A stretch of DNA of 64,000 bases from Sporosarcina sp. BI001-red (GTDB lineage Bacteria > Bacillota > Bacilli > Bacillales_A > Planococcaceae). Shown one piece after another: positions 1 to 8,889 of this stretch. Every line of letters starts with the position of its first letter. The first letter of the stretch is position 1. Location: positions 124,001 through 188,000 of the forward strand of contig NZ_QQAK01000009.1 in assembly GCF_003384035.1 (NCBI RefSeq), given 5' to 3'. The translations under genes and the position numbers were made by a program. The notes beneath the pieces were generated by a model. The model saw nothing but the letters and a program-made list of their open reading frames with translations. It was not told where the DNA came from and did not search any database.

Positions 1-2
1 TC

Positions 3-701
3 CTAATCTATAACGCAGATCAACCTGTCATTAAGCGTTTCATAGAGAATACTAAAGCGACTCTCGTTCCTTTTACAACTAAAGGTAGATCTGCTGAAGG
101 GATTTCAGCAGACAGTGAATCGATATACTGGTTAGGTGAACCAATTATTCCAAGAAAGAAAATCACATTGCCTGGAGCTCATAATTTAGAAAATATCCTG
201 TCTGCAACAGCGGCTGCGTTGTTATATGGCTGTGAACGGAGCGCGATTGAAAGTGTACTCAGTTCGTTTACAGGTGTAAGGCACCGTATGCAATTTGTAA
301 CAGAATATGACGGACGCAAATTTTATAATGATTCGAAGGCTACGAATACGCTCGCAACCAAAAGCGCGTTGTCTTCATTTGAAACACCGACGATTTTAAT
401 CGCTGGCGGATTGGATCGTGGACATTCGTTTGAGGAATTACGTCCACATATGAACCATGTAAAAGCGCTAATCGGGATTGGTGAAACGGGTGATCGACTC
501 GTCCAGTTTGCCGAATCATGTGGTGTGGGAATTGTTAAAGAGACAGGTACCCTTTATGCTGCGATACAAGAAGCTTACGCCGTGTCCGACAAGGGAGACA
601 CAGTTCTGCTATCTCCAGCCTGCGCGAGCTGGGATCAGTACCCTAACTTTGAAGCAAGAGGCGATGAATTTATCGAAGCTGTTCAAAAACTAAAAGCGTG
701 A
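3..701 (+). CDS. murD: UDP-N-acetylmuramoylalanine--D-glutamate ligase, C-terminal part
   Basis: Only the last 232 codons are present; the 5' end lies outside the window. MurD adds D-glutamate to UDP-MurNAc-L-alanine in the cytoplasmic stage of peptidoglycan synthesis. The visible part carries the Mur ligase motif PGAHNLENILSATAAALLYG, the HRMQFV and NDSKATN segments of the C-terminal ligase domain, the glycine-rich AGGLDRG, and the terminal LLSPACASWDQ typical of MurD. It is followed 42 nt later by spoVE, as in the Bacillales division and cell-wall cluster. Identification is firm from several family motifs. Confidence 0.95.
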   Translation, partial: LIYNADQPVIKRFIENTKATLVPFTTKGRSAEGISADSESIYWLGEPIIPRKKITLPGAHNLENILSATAAALLYGCERSAIESVLSSFTGVRHRMQFVTEYDGRKFYNDSKATNTLATKSALSSFETPTILIAGGLDRGHSFEELRPHMNHVKALIGIGETGDRLVQFAESCGVGIVKETGTLYAAIQEAYAVSDKGDTVLLSPACASWDQYPNFEARGDEFIEAVQKLKA

Positions 702-743
702 ACGGTTAGTATTCGTTAGTTCTGTAAATCTAACAGCGAAAGG

Positions 744-1832
744 ATGCATCCACTGCTTTCAAAGTATAGAATGCTCTTTATGTTTTCTGCCGTAGCTCTC
801 ACGATTATCGGTGTGCTCTTTGTTCACTCAGCTGCAGCATATTGGGGAGAAATCAGATATGCAGACGCCGCTCCATTTGCAGTTAAACAACTTGTTTACA
901 TAGGGATTTCCATTACGGTCGCCTACTTGATGATGAGAACCCCGTTCCTATCGACCGAGAGATTTTGGACGTTATTCTATGTAGCGGCTATCGTGTTATT
1001 AACGTTAGTGCTGATTCCGGGAATTGGCGCAGTTAGAAACGGTTCTCAAAGTTGGATAGCCTTTGGTCCAATCAGTTTGCAACCTGCGGAGTTTGTGAAA
1101 GTGGCTTTAATCGGGAAGCTTGCGATGAGTATGAAGAAGAAATCGGGGCAGAAAGTTTGGGATTGGCGCCATTTTGCATTGATCTTATTACCATTTGCCT
1201 TAATTATGATGCAACCTGACCTTGGCTCAGCCGTCATAATGATCGTTTCCGCTTTTGTCGTGTTGTTCGTTGCAGGCTATCCTCTAACTTTCTTTTCTTT
1301 GTTAGGTGTAACTGGGGTGGGAGCATTTGCTGCGCTAATAGCAGCTGCACCGTATCGGTTAGATCGGATAAAATCGTACATTGACCCATGGAGTGATCCT
1401 CTCGGTAAAGGGTTTCAAGGCATCCAATCTCTCTTTGCAATAGCGCCAGGAGGACTACTTGGACATGGTTTCGGAAATAGTAGACAAAAGTATTTGTACT
1501 TACCGGAGCCCCAAAATGATTTCATCTTCTCGATTATTGCAGAAGAGACTGGATTTATAGGTGCAACGGCGGTTTTGTTATTATTTGTCTGTTTACTCGT
1601 TGGCGCATTCGGGATTGCGATTAGGACTGCGGGATGGAAAGAATGTCTTGTTGTATCTGGAATGGCATCCATTATCATCTTCCAGACATTTTTGAACGTT
1701 GGTGTGGTTTCCGGTCTGCTGCCGGTAACAGGTGTCACATTGCCATTCATCAGTTATGGAGGGTCTTCCATGTTGACGACGTGGCTGGCAGTCGGTGCGA
1801 TTTTACATTTTTCTAGACAAAAGATAGATTGA
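744..1832 (+). CDS. spoVE: SEDS-family lipid II polymerase SpoVE (FtsW/RodA/SpoVE)
   Basis: A 362-residue polytopic membrane protein of the SEDS family, which polymerises lipid II into glycan strands; SpoVE acts in spore cortex synthesis, FtsW in septation. The sequence has about ten hydrophobic segments, the loop GSQSWIAFGPISLQPAEFVK, the QPDLGSA motif and the C-terminal PVTGVTLPFISYGGSS, all SEDS signatures. The position after murD is that of spoVE in B. subtilis. The ATG sits directly behind an AAAGG, unusually close, but an upstream stop leaves no earlier in-frame start; a start at the internal Met10 is possible. FtsW is the alternative name. Confidence 0.87.
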   Translation: MHPLLSKYRMLFMFSAVALTIIGVLFVHSAAAYWGEIRYADAAPFAVKQLVYIGISITVAYLMMRTPFLSTERFWTLFYVAAIVLLTLVLIPGIGAVRNGSQSWIAFGPISLQPAEFVKVALIGKLAMSMKKKSGQKVWDWRHFALILLPFALIMMQPDLGSAVIMIVSAFVVLFVAGYPLTFFSLLGVTGVGAFAALIAAAPYRLDRIKSYIDPWSDPLGKGFQGIQSLFAIAPGGLLGHGFGNSRQKYLYLPEPQNDFIFSIIAEETGFIGATAVLLLFVCLLVGAFGIAIRTAGWKECLVVSGMASIIIFQTFLNVGVVSGLLPVTGVTLPFISYGGSSMLTTWLAVGAILHFSRQKID

Positions 1833-1852
1833 GTGAAAAGGAGGGGGAGGAA

Positions 1853-2668
1853 ATGGAGAAGGTCATCGATATTGAAGAACGGATTCCGTCTATGCGCAAA
1901 AAGCGTCGTAAAAGAACCAATCGAAAGTTTGTGTTCATTTTACTCGTATTTGTTATCATCCTCCTCGTCCTCCTTTACTTTCAATCGCAGGCAAGTAAAA
2001 TCGATGTAGTTAAATTGAATGGCGCTGTGCTCCATGATAAGGACTTCTATTTAAAACAAGCTGGAATCGAGAATGGTGACTCTATTTGGGGGTTTAGCGT
2101 AGAGGGTGCAACAGAACGACTTCGCTCCGTAGAAGGAGTACAGGAGGCCACTGTATCGCGCAAATGGTTTAGGGATGTAGACATTACCATCGAGGAATGG
2201 CGTCCAATTGCATGGATCGATCAAAAAGGGCAATACGACCTCATTCTTGAAGATGGTGAAATTTTTGCGCCGGATTCGGATCCTTCAGTAGACATTCCGA
2301 TTGTAAATGGATTTGAAGACGAAGATGAAAGAAAACTACTTGCTTCACAATTGGTGGAACTGGATGATTCGGTTTATCAACTCGTTTCGGAAATTAGGGA
2401 ACCGGATGAGGCTGACACAGACAGGGTGATTTTGTATATGAATGATGGATACGAAGTTCATGCTTCACTTGGAACACTTGCAGATAAGCTCTCTTATTAT
2501 GCTGAAATTGTAAATCAGCTAAATGGTTCTGAAAAAGGCGTGATCGACGTGGAAGTAGGAACGTATTTCACACCATATAGTAAATTATATGGAACTGACA
2601 AAGATCAAGTAGATGAAGAAAATGCGGATGAAGAAAAAGGTGATGACAGTGAGTCTGAAAACGAGTAA
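1853..2668 (+). CDS. divIB: Cell-division protein DivIB (FtsQ)
   Basis: A 271-residue bitopic membrane protein of the divisome that pairs with FtsL and DivIC at the septum. The order is a basic cytoplasmic head (KVIDIEERIPSMRKKRRKR), one membrane segment at about residues 28-46, a POTRA domain beginning near IDVVKLNGAV and a FtsQ/DivIB domain. The tail is strongly acidic (Asp/Glu-rich over the last 25 residues). The ATG was chosen because it has AAAGGAGGG upstream and matches the recalled start of B. subtilis DivIB at the NIEERIP segment. Only 20 nt separate it from spoVE, so murG and murB, normally between them, are absent here. Confidence 0.93.
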   Translation: MEKVIDIEERIPSMRKKRRKRTNRKFVFILLVFVIILLVLLYFQSQASKIDVVKLNGAVLHDKDFYLKQAGIENGDSIWGFSVEGATERLRSVEGVQEATVSRKWFRDVDITIEEWRPIAWIDQKGQYDLILEDGEIFAPDSDPSVDIPIVNGFEDEDERKLLASQLVELDDSVYQLVSEIREPDEADTDRVILYMNDGYEVHASLGTLADKLSYYAEIVNQLNGSEKGVIDVEVGTYFTPYSKLYGTDKDQVDEENADEEKGDDSESENE

Positions 2669-3374
2669 TCGAAAAAAAAGGAATAACCGTATTTCTTATG
2701 CCCTCGTGTTTTTAGTGCTTGGTTTCATGTTATCCTTTTCCTATCGTACGCTCGGACCAGGGTCTGAAACGCAGAAAATGCGCTCTGAAATCGATTCGAA
2801 AGAAGAAGGTTTTCGAGAGGAACTAATCGAGCAAAAAGAACGGAATAAGCAGCTGAACGATGAAATTTCTTCAAAACAAAAGAAGATTGCAAAAGTTGAA
2901 CAATCATTAAGTGATTCGGAGGAAAATCATGATTTGCTTGTCAAAGAAGCAAGAAGTCTTCGGTTACTGCTTGGAGTTGTTCCGTCAAGCGGACAAGGGC
3001 TTCGTGTAGAACTGGCTGACGGAGATTACGATCCTGCCAATCAAAATCCGAACGAATACATTGTTCATGAAAGCCAAGTTCTTTTAGTGGTTAACGAACT
3101 TAAAATTGCAGGTGCGCAAGCGTTATCCATTAATGGTCAACGTTTGAATGCGAATTCCAGTATAAAGTGTACGGGCCCAGTCATCGCAATAGATGGACAA
3201 ACCTATCCTGCTCCTTTCGTAGTAGAAGCGATTGGGGATTCCAATGCTCTTAACGCGTCTCTCGTGTTAAAAGGTGGCGTAATGGACAGTTTGTTATCAG
3301 ATAATATTGAAATAAAAATTGAAAAGCAGAAAGAAATCCTAATGCCCGCACTACGGGATGATATACAAGGATAA
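2649..3374 (+). CDS. ylxW: DUF881 membrane protein, YlxW-like
   Basis: About 241 residues: a short basic head, one N-terminal membrane segment (YALVFLVLGFMLSFSY), a coiled-coil stretch rich in Glu, Lys and Gln at about residues 45-100, then a DUF881 domain with PSSGQGLRVELAD and the ALSINGQRL segment. The role of the family is not settled; these genes accompany the division cluster. The start is uncertain. GTG at 2649 has AAGGTG at normal spacing, while ATG at 2643 lies too close to it. Either choice overlaps the end of divIB, which suggests translational coupling. Confidence 0.8.
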   Translation: MSLKTSNRKKRNNRISYALVFLVLGFMLSFSYRTLGPGSETQKMRSEIDSKEEGFREELIEQKERNKQLNDEISSKQKKIAKVEQSLSDSEENHDLLVKEARSLRLLLGVVPSSGQGLRVELADGDYDPANQNPNEYIVHESQVLLVVNELKIAGAQALSINGQRLNANSSIKCTGPVIAIDGQTYPAPFVVEAIGDSNALNASLVLKGGVMDSLLSDNIEIKIEKQKEILMPALRDDIQG

Positions 3375-3403
3375 TGCAATCCGACGAGAGAGGATGAGTG
3401 TGT

Positions 3404-4117
3404 ATGAAGCGTAAATGGATGTTCACTTTCATCCTGCTCATTGTCGGTTTTATGGTTGCCGTCCAGTATAATACTGTTCAGCAGCCGGAAGAGCGAGATA
3501 CGCGGGACTCGTGGGCGATCAGGAACGAGTTAGCAAAGGAACGAAAACTCCATTCGGAACTATTGACTGAAGTTCGTGCGTTGGACCAAACACTTGGGAA
3601 GTACAATGCATCTGAAGGCGCAAGTGCAGGAAAGGCATTAGCCGATACAGTTCACGGTTTATACCAACAAGCTGGAATGATCGACAAAACGGGGCCGGGC
3701 ATTGTCATAGATGTCGTCCCATCGGAAGAAAGTGTTGCATTCGGTACACCACTTCACGAAGTGAGTCCTGAATTGCTAACGCGCTTTGTCAATGACGTGA
3801 ACCGTTTTAAAGGGATTGACATGGAGATAGATGGAAAACGTGTGACTGCGTTAAGTGCCATCCGGGATATAAACGGTGAGACTACAGTGAATGGACTGCC
3901 AGTGTCGCTACCTCCCTTCCAAATAAAAATCCTATCTGGGGATATGGAGAGTAGTGAAAAGTTATATAACTTTTTACAATCCTCATCGATTCTCGATGAT
4001 TTTTACTTAGATGATTTTGTATTAGAGATTGGACAACCTCAATCTGAAGTAACGATAAATGGTCGTATCGATAAATTTGAGAATCGATTTCTCAAAGAAC
4101 TGCCAAAGGGGGGCTGA
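3404..4117 (+). CDS. ylxX: Second DUF881 membrane protein, YlxX-like
   Basis: About 237 residues with one N-terminal membrane helix (WMFTFILLIVGFMVAVQY), a short coiled coil and a DUF881 domain (KTGPGIVIDVVPSEE, EIDGKRVTALSAIRDING). It is a paralogue of the preceding gene, and the pair occurs in tandem in the same place in B. subtilis. The ATG at 3404 follows GAGAGGA by ten bases; a GTG two codons upstream is closer to the same site and cannot be excluded. Function is unknown; the context points to the cell envelope or division. Confidence 0.82.
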   Translation: MKRKWMFTFILLIVGFMVAVQYNTVQQPEERDTRDSWAIRNELAKERKLHSELLTEVRALDQTLGKYNASEGASAGKALADTVHGLYQQAGMIDKTGPGIVIDVVPSEESVAFGTPLHEVSPELLTRFVNDVNRFKGIDMEIDGKRVTALSAIRDINGETTVNGLPVSLPPFQIKILSGDMESSEKLYNFLQSSSILDDFYLDDFVLEIGQPQSEVTINGRIDKFENRFLKELPKGG

Positions 4118-4120
4118 CAA

Positions 4121-4492
4121 ATGTGGTTGCCAATATTGGGACTAATACTTGGGGTATCGCTTGGATTTCTCTCAGATATCCATATCCCACAAGAATACGG
4201 TAATTATTTGTCAATTGCTGTATTGGCAGCACTCGATACATTACTAGGAGGAATCCGAGCTCACTTACAACGGGTATATGATGATCAAGTGTTCATCACA
4301 GGATTTTTCTTCAATATTTTACTAGCTGCAGGACTTGCATTTCTTGGCGTACACTTAGGTGTGGATCTTTATTTAGCCGCCATCTTCGCATTTGGAGTCC
4401 GGTTATTCCAGAATCTAGCCGTTATCCGACGGGTATTACTCACTAAATGGTCAGAGTATCGTAAAGTTTCTACGACAAATACTTCAAAATGA
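4121..4492 (+). CDS. sbp: Small basic membrane protein Sbp (DUF1290)
   Basis: A 123-residue membrane protein with three to four hydrophobic segments and the conserved core IPQEYGNYLSIAVLAALD followed by LGGIRAHL, which defines the DUF1290 small basic protein family. It starts three bases after the second DUF881 gene behind AAAGGGGGG and precedes ftsA, the standard order. No enzymatic role is established. It is probably co-transcribed with the two genes before it. Confidence 0.88.
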   Translation: MWLPILGLILGVSLGFLSDIHIPQEYGNYLSIAVLAALDTLLGGIRAHLQRVYDDQVFITGFFFNILLAAGLAFLGVHLGVDLYLAAIFAFGVRLFQNLAVIRRVLLTKWSEYRKVSTTNTSK

Positions 4493-4493
4493 G

Positions 4494-4520
4494 AGGATTT
4501 CGAGAGGGGATGTCGAAAAT
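4494..4520 (+). promoter_or_regulatory. Possible sigma-H promoter with a Spo0A box, upstream of ftsA
   Basis: AGGATTT at 4494-4500 fits the sigma-H -35 element. After an 11-bp spacer comes GTCGAAAAT (4512-4520), one base from the -10 core RnnGAAT. The -10 overlaps TGTCGAA at 4511-4517, a perfect core of a Spo0A box. In B. subtilis one ftsAZ promoter is sigma-H dependent. The match here is by eye and inferential. Confidence 0.4.
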
Positions 4521-4523
4521 ATT

Positions 4524-4552
4524 TAGACAATGCAGTAAGAATACAATAGAAT
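4524..4552 (+). promoter_or_regulatory. Candidate sigma-A promoter for ftsA-ftsZ
   Basis: TAGACA (4524-4529) and TAGAAT (4547-4552) are separated by 17 bp and lie about 30 bp before the ftsA start. Each hexamer is one or two bases from consensus. Confidence 0.5.
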
Positions 4553-4583
4553 GGAAGAAGAGTCGCAATGGGAGGTGCCAAAG

Positions 4584-5861
4584 ATGAGTCAGTCAAATAT
4601 GTATGTATCACTCGACATCGGGTCCTCCACTATCAAAGTCCTAATCGGCGAGGTGGATGGCGGATCCCTACATGTGATCGGGGTCGGCAATGTTCAATCT
4701 GCCGGTATCCGTAAAGGATCCATTGTGGACATTGACGCAACAGTTCAATCTATCCGGAAAGCTGTTGAACAAGCAGAACGGATGACGGGATTACAAGTTA
4801 CAGAGGTTGTACTTGGAATTCCATCTAATGGTGTTACGCTTCAAGATGTAAAAGGAGTTGTTGCTGTTAACTCTGTGAACCGCGAAATTACAGACGATGA
4901 TCTGGATCGTGTCATGGAGTCTGCACAAGTTATGTCTGTTGCACCTGAACGAGAAATTGTTAATATCATTCCGAAGCAATTCATCGTGGATGATTATGAT
5001 GAGATAAAAGATCCGAGAGGGATGATCGGAGTTCGTCTAGAAATGGACGGCACGATGATTACCACGTCAAAAACACTTGTACACAATATCCTTCGTTGTG
5101 TAGAACGAGCAGGACTATCCATTCGTGAAATTTACTTGCAACCGCTCGCTTCCGGAACGTTTGCATTAACAGAAGACGAAATGAATCATGGTACGGCGTT
5201 CATAGACATTGGTGGCGGTTCAACGACTGTTTCTGTGTTTTGGGAAAATCGATTCGCCGCAACGAAAGTACTTCCAGTAGGTGGAGATCATATTACAAAG
5301 GATCTCTCAATCATTTTGAAGACACCAACTGAACAAGCAAGAAAAATCAAGCACCAATATGGTCATGCATTTTACGATGACGCATCTGACGACGAGTTAT
5401 TTGAAGTTCCAGTAATTGGTGCAGATACAAAAGATCAGTATAGCCAAAAATACATATCGGAGATTATCGGCGTGAGGCTCGAGGAGCTGTTTGAGCTTGT
5501 CCTTGAAGAGCTATATCACTTGGGGATCCGAGATCTTCCGGGTGGTGTTGTGCTAACAGGTGGCACGACTAAAATGGATGGCATTTTGCAACTGGCACGT
5601 CATGTGCTCAATACTCGCGTCCGGATCCATACGCCAGAATATATCGGTGTTCGTGAACCGATGTACTCAACAGCGGTCGGACTCATTCGTTATGCGAGTA
5701 TGGAGGATGCATTCTTTGGGGAAGGTCACTCCGAACCAATGGGACAAGCATTTGACGAAACAGCTGCTGCACCTGCTAAGAGAAAGAGTCAAGAACCGAA
5801 ACAAGAAAAAGATTCCTTACTTGGCAAAACAAAACGCTTTTTTGATAGTTTTTTTGAATAA
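4584..5861 (+). CDS. ftsA: Cell-division protein FtsA
   Basis: A 425-residue actin-like ATPase that tethers FtsZ to the membrane and recruits later divisome proteins. It has the phosphate-1 motif LDIGSSTIKV near the N-terminus, the phosphate-2 region AFIDIGGGSTTVSVF around residue 205, the adenosine motif GVVLTGGTTKMDG and a C-terminal amphipathic helix (SLLGKTKRFFDSFFE) for membrane binding. The start MSQSNMYVSLDIG was chosen because GGGAGGTG lies seven bases upstream and the alignment with FtsA begins there. It is followed 44 nt later by ftsZ. Confidence 0.96.
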   Translation: MSQSNMYVSLDIGSSTIKVLIGEVDGGSLHVIGVGNVQSAGIRKGSIVDIDATVQSIRKAVEQAERMTGLQVTEVVLGIPSNGVTLQDVKGVVAVNSVNREITDDDLDRVMESAQVMSVAPEREIVNIIPKQFIVDDYDEIKDPRGMIGVRLEMDGTMITTSKTLVHNILRCVERAGLSIREIYLQPLASGTFALTEDEMNHGTAFIDIGGGSTTVSVFWENRFAATKVLPVGGDHITKDLSIILKTPTEQARKIKHQYGHAFYDDASDDELFEVPVIGADTKDQYSQKYISEIIGVRLEELFELVLEELYHLGIRDLPGGVVLTGGTTKMDGILQLARHVLNTRVRIHTPEYIGVREPMYSTAVGLIRYASMEDAFFGEGHSEPMGQAFDETAAAPAKRKSQEPKQEKDSLLGKTKRFFDSFFE

Positions 5862-5905
5862 ATTTGAGTTCCAAATGAGACGTTGAATGATTAGGAGGAG
5901 AAGAG

Positions 5906-7084
5906 ATGCTAGAGTTTGATACGAATATTGAAGCGCTCGCAGTTATCAAAGTAATCGGTGTTGGTGGCGGCGGAAATAACGCAGTAAATAGAATGATTGA
6001 GCATGGAGTGCAAGGTGTAGAGTTCATTGCGGTGAACACGGATGCACAAGCTCTTAACTTATCCCTAGCTGAAGTGAAACTTCAAATTGGTGGGAAATTG
6101 ACACGTGGTTTAGGAGCTGGAGCTAACCCGGAAGTCGGTAAGAAGGCTGCAGAAGAAAGTCGAGAACAGTTGGAAGAGGCGCTTCGAGGCGCTGATATGG
6201 TCTTTGTTACTGCAGGTATGGGTGGTGGTACAGGTACTGGAGCGGCACCTGTCATCGCTCAAATCGCCAAAGACATTGGAGCTTTAACAGTTGGTGTTGT
6301 GACTCGTCCATTCACATTTGAAGGGCGTAAACGTTCTACACAAGCAATCGGCGGTATTACTGCAATGAAAGAATCTGTCGATACACTTATTGTCATTCCA
6401 AATGATAAGTTGCTTGAAATTGTAGACAAAAACACGCCGATGCTTGAAGCATTCCGCGAAGCGGATAATGTTCTACGTCAAGGTGTTCAAGGTATTTCAG
6501 ATTTGATCGCTGTACCGGGTCTTATTAACTTGGACTTCGCCGATGTGAAAACGATTATGTCCAACAAAGGATCAGCACTTATGGGAATCGGGATGTCCAC
6601 TGGTGAAAACCGTGCATCTGAAGCCGCTAAAAAAGCAATCTCCAGCCCATTGCTTGAAACATCAATCGATGGTGCAAAAGGTGTATTGATGAACATTACA
6701 GGTGGATCCAACCTAAGTCTATTTGAAGTTCAAGAAGCTGCTGATATTGTTGCTTCAGCTTCAGATGAAGATGTGAACATGATCTTCGGTTCAGTTATCA
6801 ATGATGATTTGAAAGACGAAATCATCGTGACGGTCATTGCGACTGGGTTCACAGATGAACAAATCACTCAAGTGCGTGGAAGCCGCACATCAGGGTATGG
6901 TGGAATTCGTCAGCGTGAGACACAGGCGCCTCAAAGTAATCCGACACCGAACAATCAAATTCGTCACGAAGAACCGCAACACCAGCAGCCGGCTCACCAA
7001 GAAACTGCTCGCAGCCAACAACAGACTCAACAAGACGATGGTTTAGATATCCCAACGTTCTTGCGGAATCGTCGTCGCAAATAA
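5906..7084 (+). CDS. ftsZ: Cell-division protein FtsZ
   Basis: The tubulin-like GTPase of the Z ring, 392 residues. Visible motifs are [13 protein letters not shown] at residues 18-30, the tubulin signature GGGTGTG near 107-113 and the T7-loop [12 protein letters not shown] Gln- and His-rich variable linker follows, ending in the conserved C-terminal peptide [12 protein letters not shown], which binds FtsA, SepF and other partners. AGGAGGAGAAG precedes the ATG. An intrinsic terminator follows the stop. Confidence 0.98.
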   Translation: MLEFDTNIEALAVIKVIGVGGGGNNAVNRMIEHGVQGVEFIAVNTDAQALNLSLAEVKLQIGGKLTRGLGAGANPEVGKKAAEESREQLEEALRGADMVFVTAGMGGGTGTGAAPVIAQIAKDIGALTVGVVTRPFTFEGRKRSTQAIGGITAMKESVDTLIVIPNDKLLEIVDKNTPMLEAFREADNVLRQGVQGISDLIAVPGLINLDFADVKTIMSNKGSALMGIGMSTGENRASEAAKKAISSPLLETSIDGAKGVLMNITGGSNLSLFEVQEAADIVASASDEDVNMIFGSVINDDLKDEIIVTVIATGFTDEQITQVRGSRTSGYGGIRQRETQAPQSNPTPNNQIRHEEPQHQQPAHQETARSQQQTQQDDGLDIPTFLRNRRRK

Positions 7085-7098
7085 TTGATAGGTACCAG

Positions 7099-7127
7099 CC
7101 TTCGGCAATTGAGCCGGAGGTTTTTTT
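7099..7127 (+). terminator. Intrinsic terminator after ftsZ
   Basis: CCTTCGGC and GCCGGAGG form an 8-bp stem (one G-T pair) with a 6-nt loop, followed by seven T. Confidence 0.9.
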
Positions 7128-7148
7128 GTGTTCTTCTTTCGGAAAACC

Positions 7149-7214
7149 TGTCGAACTTTTCTTTCTTGTCCATACCGTAAAGTGACAAAACTCGTGATGG
7201 AATAATGGTAATCT
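7149..7214 (+). promoter_or_regulatory. Probable Spo0A-controlled spoIIG promoter region
   Basis: TGTCGAA at 7149-7155 is an exact 0A-box core. A weaker inverted one, TGACAAAA, follows at 7183-7190. GTGACA (7182-7187) and TAATCT (7209-7214) would be -35 and -10 elements with a 21-bp spacer. The B. subtilis spoIIG promoter is known for an over-long spacer and Spo0A activation. The element choice is by eye. Confidence 0.45.
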
Positions 7215-7235
7215 TGCAAACAAGGAGGACAGCCT

Positions 7236-8096
7236 ATGTATGGGGAAGTCATGATCATCATCAATATGGTTTTCAATTATACAGTTCTGTCATTTGCCAA
7301 TGCGACCGGAGATACCAAAATTAGTAAGAAACGATTGGCATTGGCAGCTTTTGCAGGTGCGATTCCAGCGGTTGTTTTCCCTGGCTCTTTTGTAGCCTCG
7401 TTAACTGCGTTTGCAATCATGACAGTCTGTGCATTCGGTTTTTCTGCACGTCTATGGAAAGCATCCGTAGGGCTCGTGCTCATTGGGGCGTTCTTAGCCG
7501 GTGGATTGTTATCCGCACTTCCATTCAGTCAATTAGGTCAAAGCTTTCAGTATCGTTTAATCATCTATGTGGCGCTTGCATATTGTTGTCTCCAATTAGT
7601 AAAAGTAAAATGGTTGGATGTTCGTAAAATTAGCAGGTTTTCAGAGTTTGCGTGCGACTCGGAATTGCATCTATTCCATTCTTCAATACAGCTACGCGTT
7701 TTTATCGACACAGGCAATAGCTGTACCGAGCCGTTGTCCAATGATGCTGTCCATTTTGTATCGCTTCGAGCTGTTAAGCAGAATATTCCAGATGACTTAC
7801 TCAATAGCTTTCAGCGGATTGGGAACGAACAAGGCGCAATTCCGGACTTGTCACAATTTCCTGAACGGTTTAGTAAGCAATTGCGTCTCATTCGGATTCA
7901 AACGGTTGAGGGTGCGAATTGGGCTGTTGGCATTCGTTTTAACGACTGGGAATTGGAAGGGAATCGATCACTTGAAAAAGGCTATATCGTTTTGACAGCT
8001 GATGATGCCCGCTATCCACAGGGTGCATCCGCAATCTTACATGTATCTGCCTTGGAAACGAGAGAAGAAGAAAGGGGAATGCTTCATGCTACATGA
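7236..8096 (+). CDS. spoIIGA: Sporulation sigma-E factor-processing protease SpoIIGA
   Basis: The membrane aspartyl protease that removes the pro-sequence of sigma-E in the mother cell after a signal from SpoIIR; 286 residues. The N-terminal half is a set of about five membrane helices. The C-terminal half holds the aspartyl-protease motif FIDTGNSC at about residue 153, as expected for this family. AAGGAGGAC precedes the ATG. Its last 11 bases overlap the start of sigE, its substrate, which implies coupled translation. Confidence 0.95.
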   Translation: MYGEVMIIINMVFNYTVLSFANATGDTKISKKRLALAAFAGAIPAVVFPGSFVASLTAFAIMTVCAFGFSARLWKASVGLVLIGAFLAGGLLSALPFSQLGQSFQYRLIIYVALAYCCLQLVKVKWLDVRKISRFSEFACDSELHLFHSSIQLRVFIDTGNSCTEPLSNDAVHFVSLRAVKQNIPDDLLNSFQRIGNEQGAIPDLSQFPERFSKQLRLIRIQTVEGANWAVGIRFNDWELEGNRSLEKGYIVLTADDARYPQGASAILHVSALETREEERGMLHAT

Positions 8097-8796
8097 ATTG
8101 AAAAAATGGCTCTCGGTACTTGCTGGAATCTTTAAAAAGAAAAATGGAACGTACTATATTGGTGGACATGAATCGTTACCCAAACCCCTTACGAGAGAAG
8201 AAGAAGCGGAAACAATTGCTGCTTATATGGCGGGGGACCAACAAGCAAGGGATCGGTTAATTGAGAAGAATTTACGTCTTGTTGTCTATATCGCAAGACG
8301 ATTTGACAATACTAATACGCACATCGAAGACTTAATCAGTATCGGGGCAATTGGTTTGATCAAAGCAATTGAAACGTTCAAGAGTGATAAAAATATAAAA
8401 TTGGCAACTTACGCATCGCGTTGTATTGAAAACGAAATCTTGATGCACTTACGTAAAACGAATCGAACGCGGTCTGAGATTTCTTTTGACGAACCCCTCA
8501 ATTCTGATGCGGATGGAAACGAGCTGTTGCTATCTGATATTTTAGGAACGGATGAAGATATTATTACAGATGATGTCGAAAAGAAAATCGAGCGTCAACA
8601 TATGATTGATGCTGTAACAACACTCAGTGATCGAGAACGTCACATTATGGAATGCAGATTCGGACTGACTGGTAAAATTGAAATGACGCAGAAGGAAGTT
8701 GCTGATTTACTTGGTATTTCCCAATCATATATTTCTCGTTTGGAGAAGAAAATCATCTCAGAACTTAGAGAGCAATTAAATCATCCAATTGCGTAA
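8086..8796 (+). CDS. sigE: RNA polymerase sigma-E factor (pro-form)
   Basis: The mother-cell sigma factor of sporulation, 236 residues. The first 23 or so residues ([20 protein letters not shown]) are an amphipathic pro-sequence that ends at TYYIGG, where SpoIIGA cleavage is expected by comparison with B. subtilis. Region 2 contains [12 protein letters not shown] and [12 protein letters not shown]; region 4 ends with a helix-turn-helix, [15 protein letters not shown]. The ATG at 8086 was chosen by the match to the sigma-E N-terminus and the GAAAGGGGA site before it. Confidence 0.96.
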   Translation: MLHELKKWLSVLAGIFKKKNGTYYIGGHESLPKPLTREEEAETIAAYMAGDQQARDRLIEKNLRLVVYIARRFDNTNTHIEDLISIGAIGLIKAIETFKSDKNIKLATYASRCIENEILMHLRKTNRTRSEISFDEPLNSDADGNELLLSDILGTDEDIITDDVEKKIERQHMIDAVTTLSDRERHIMECRFGLTGKIEMTQKEVADLLGISQSYISRLEKKIISELREQLNHPIA

Positions 8797-8823
8797 TGGG
8801 TGAAATTGGTGTTTCTGAAAACC

Positions 8824-8853
8824 GCATAGAACTCCACTCAGAGGATAAGCTAT
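8824..8853 (+). promoter_or_regulatory. Possible sigma-F/sigma-G-type promoter of sigG
   Basis: GCATA (8824-8828) followed after 14 bp by GGATAAGCTAT (8843-8853) resembles the forespore promoter pattern GYATA and GGnnAnAnTnT. In B. subtilis sigG is transcribed by sigma-F and sigma-G. The spacer is slightly short and the match is by eye. Confidence 0.42.
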
Positions 8854-8889
8854 CTCGTACAGTCATCTACAGAATACGGAGGAATTCAG

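Noticed and set aside
2613..2668. Possible frameshift between divIB and the DUF881 gene
   Set aside because: The overlap is explained by alternative starts; both proteins are complete at the expected length.
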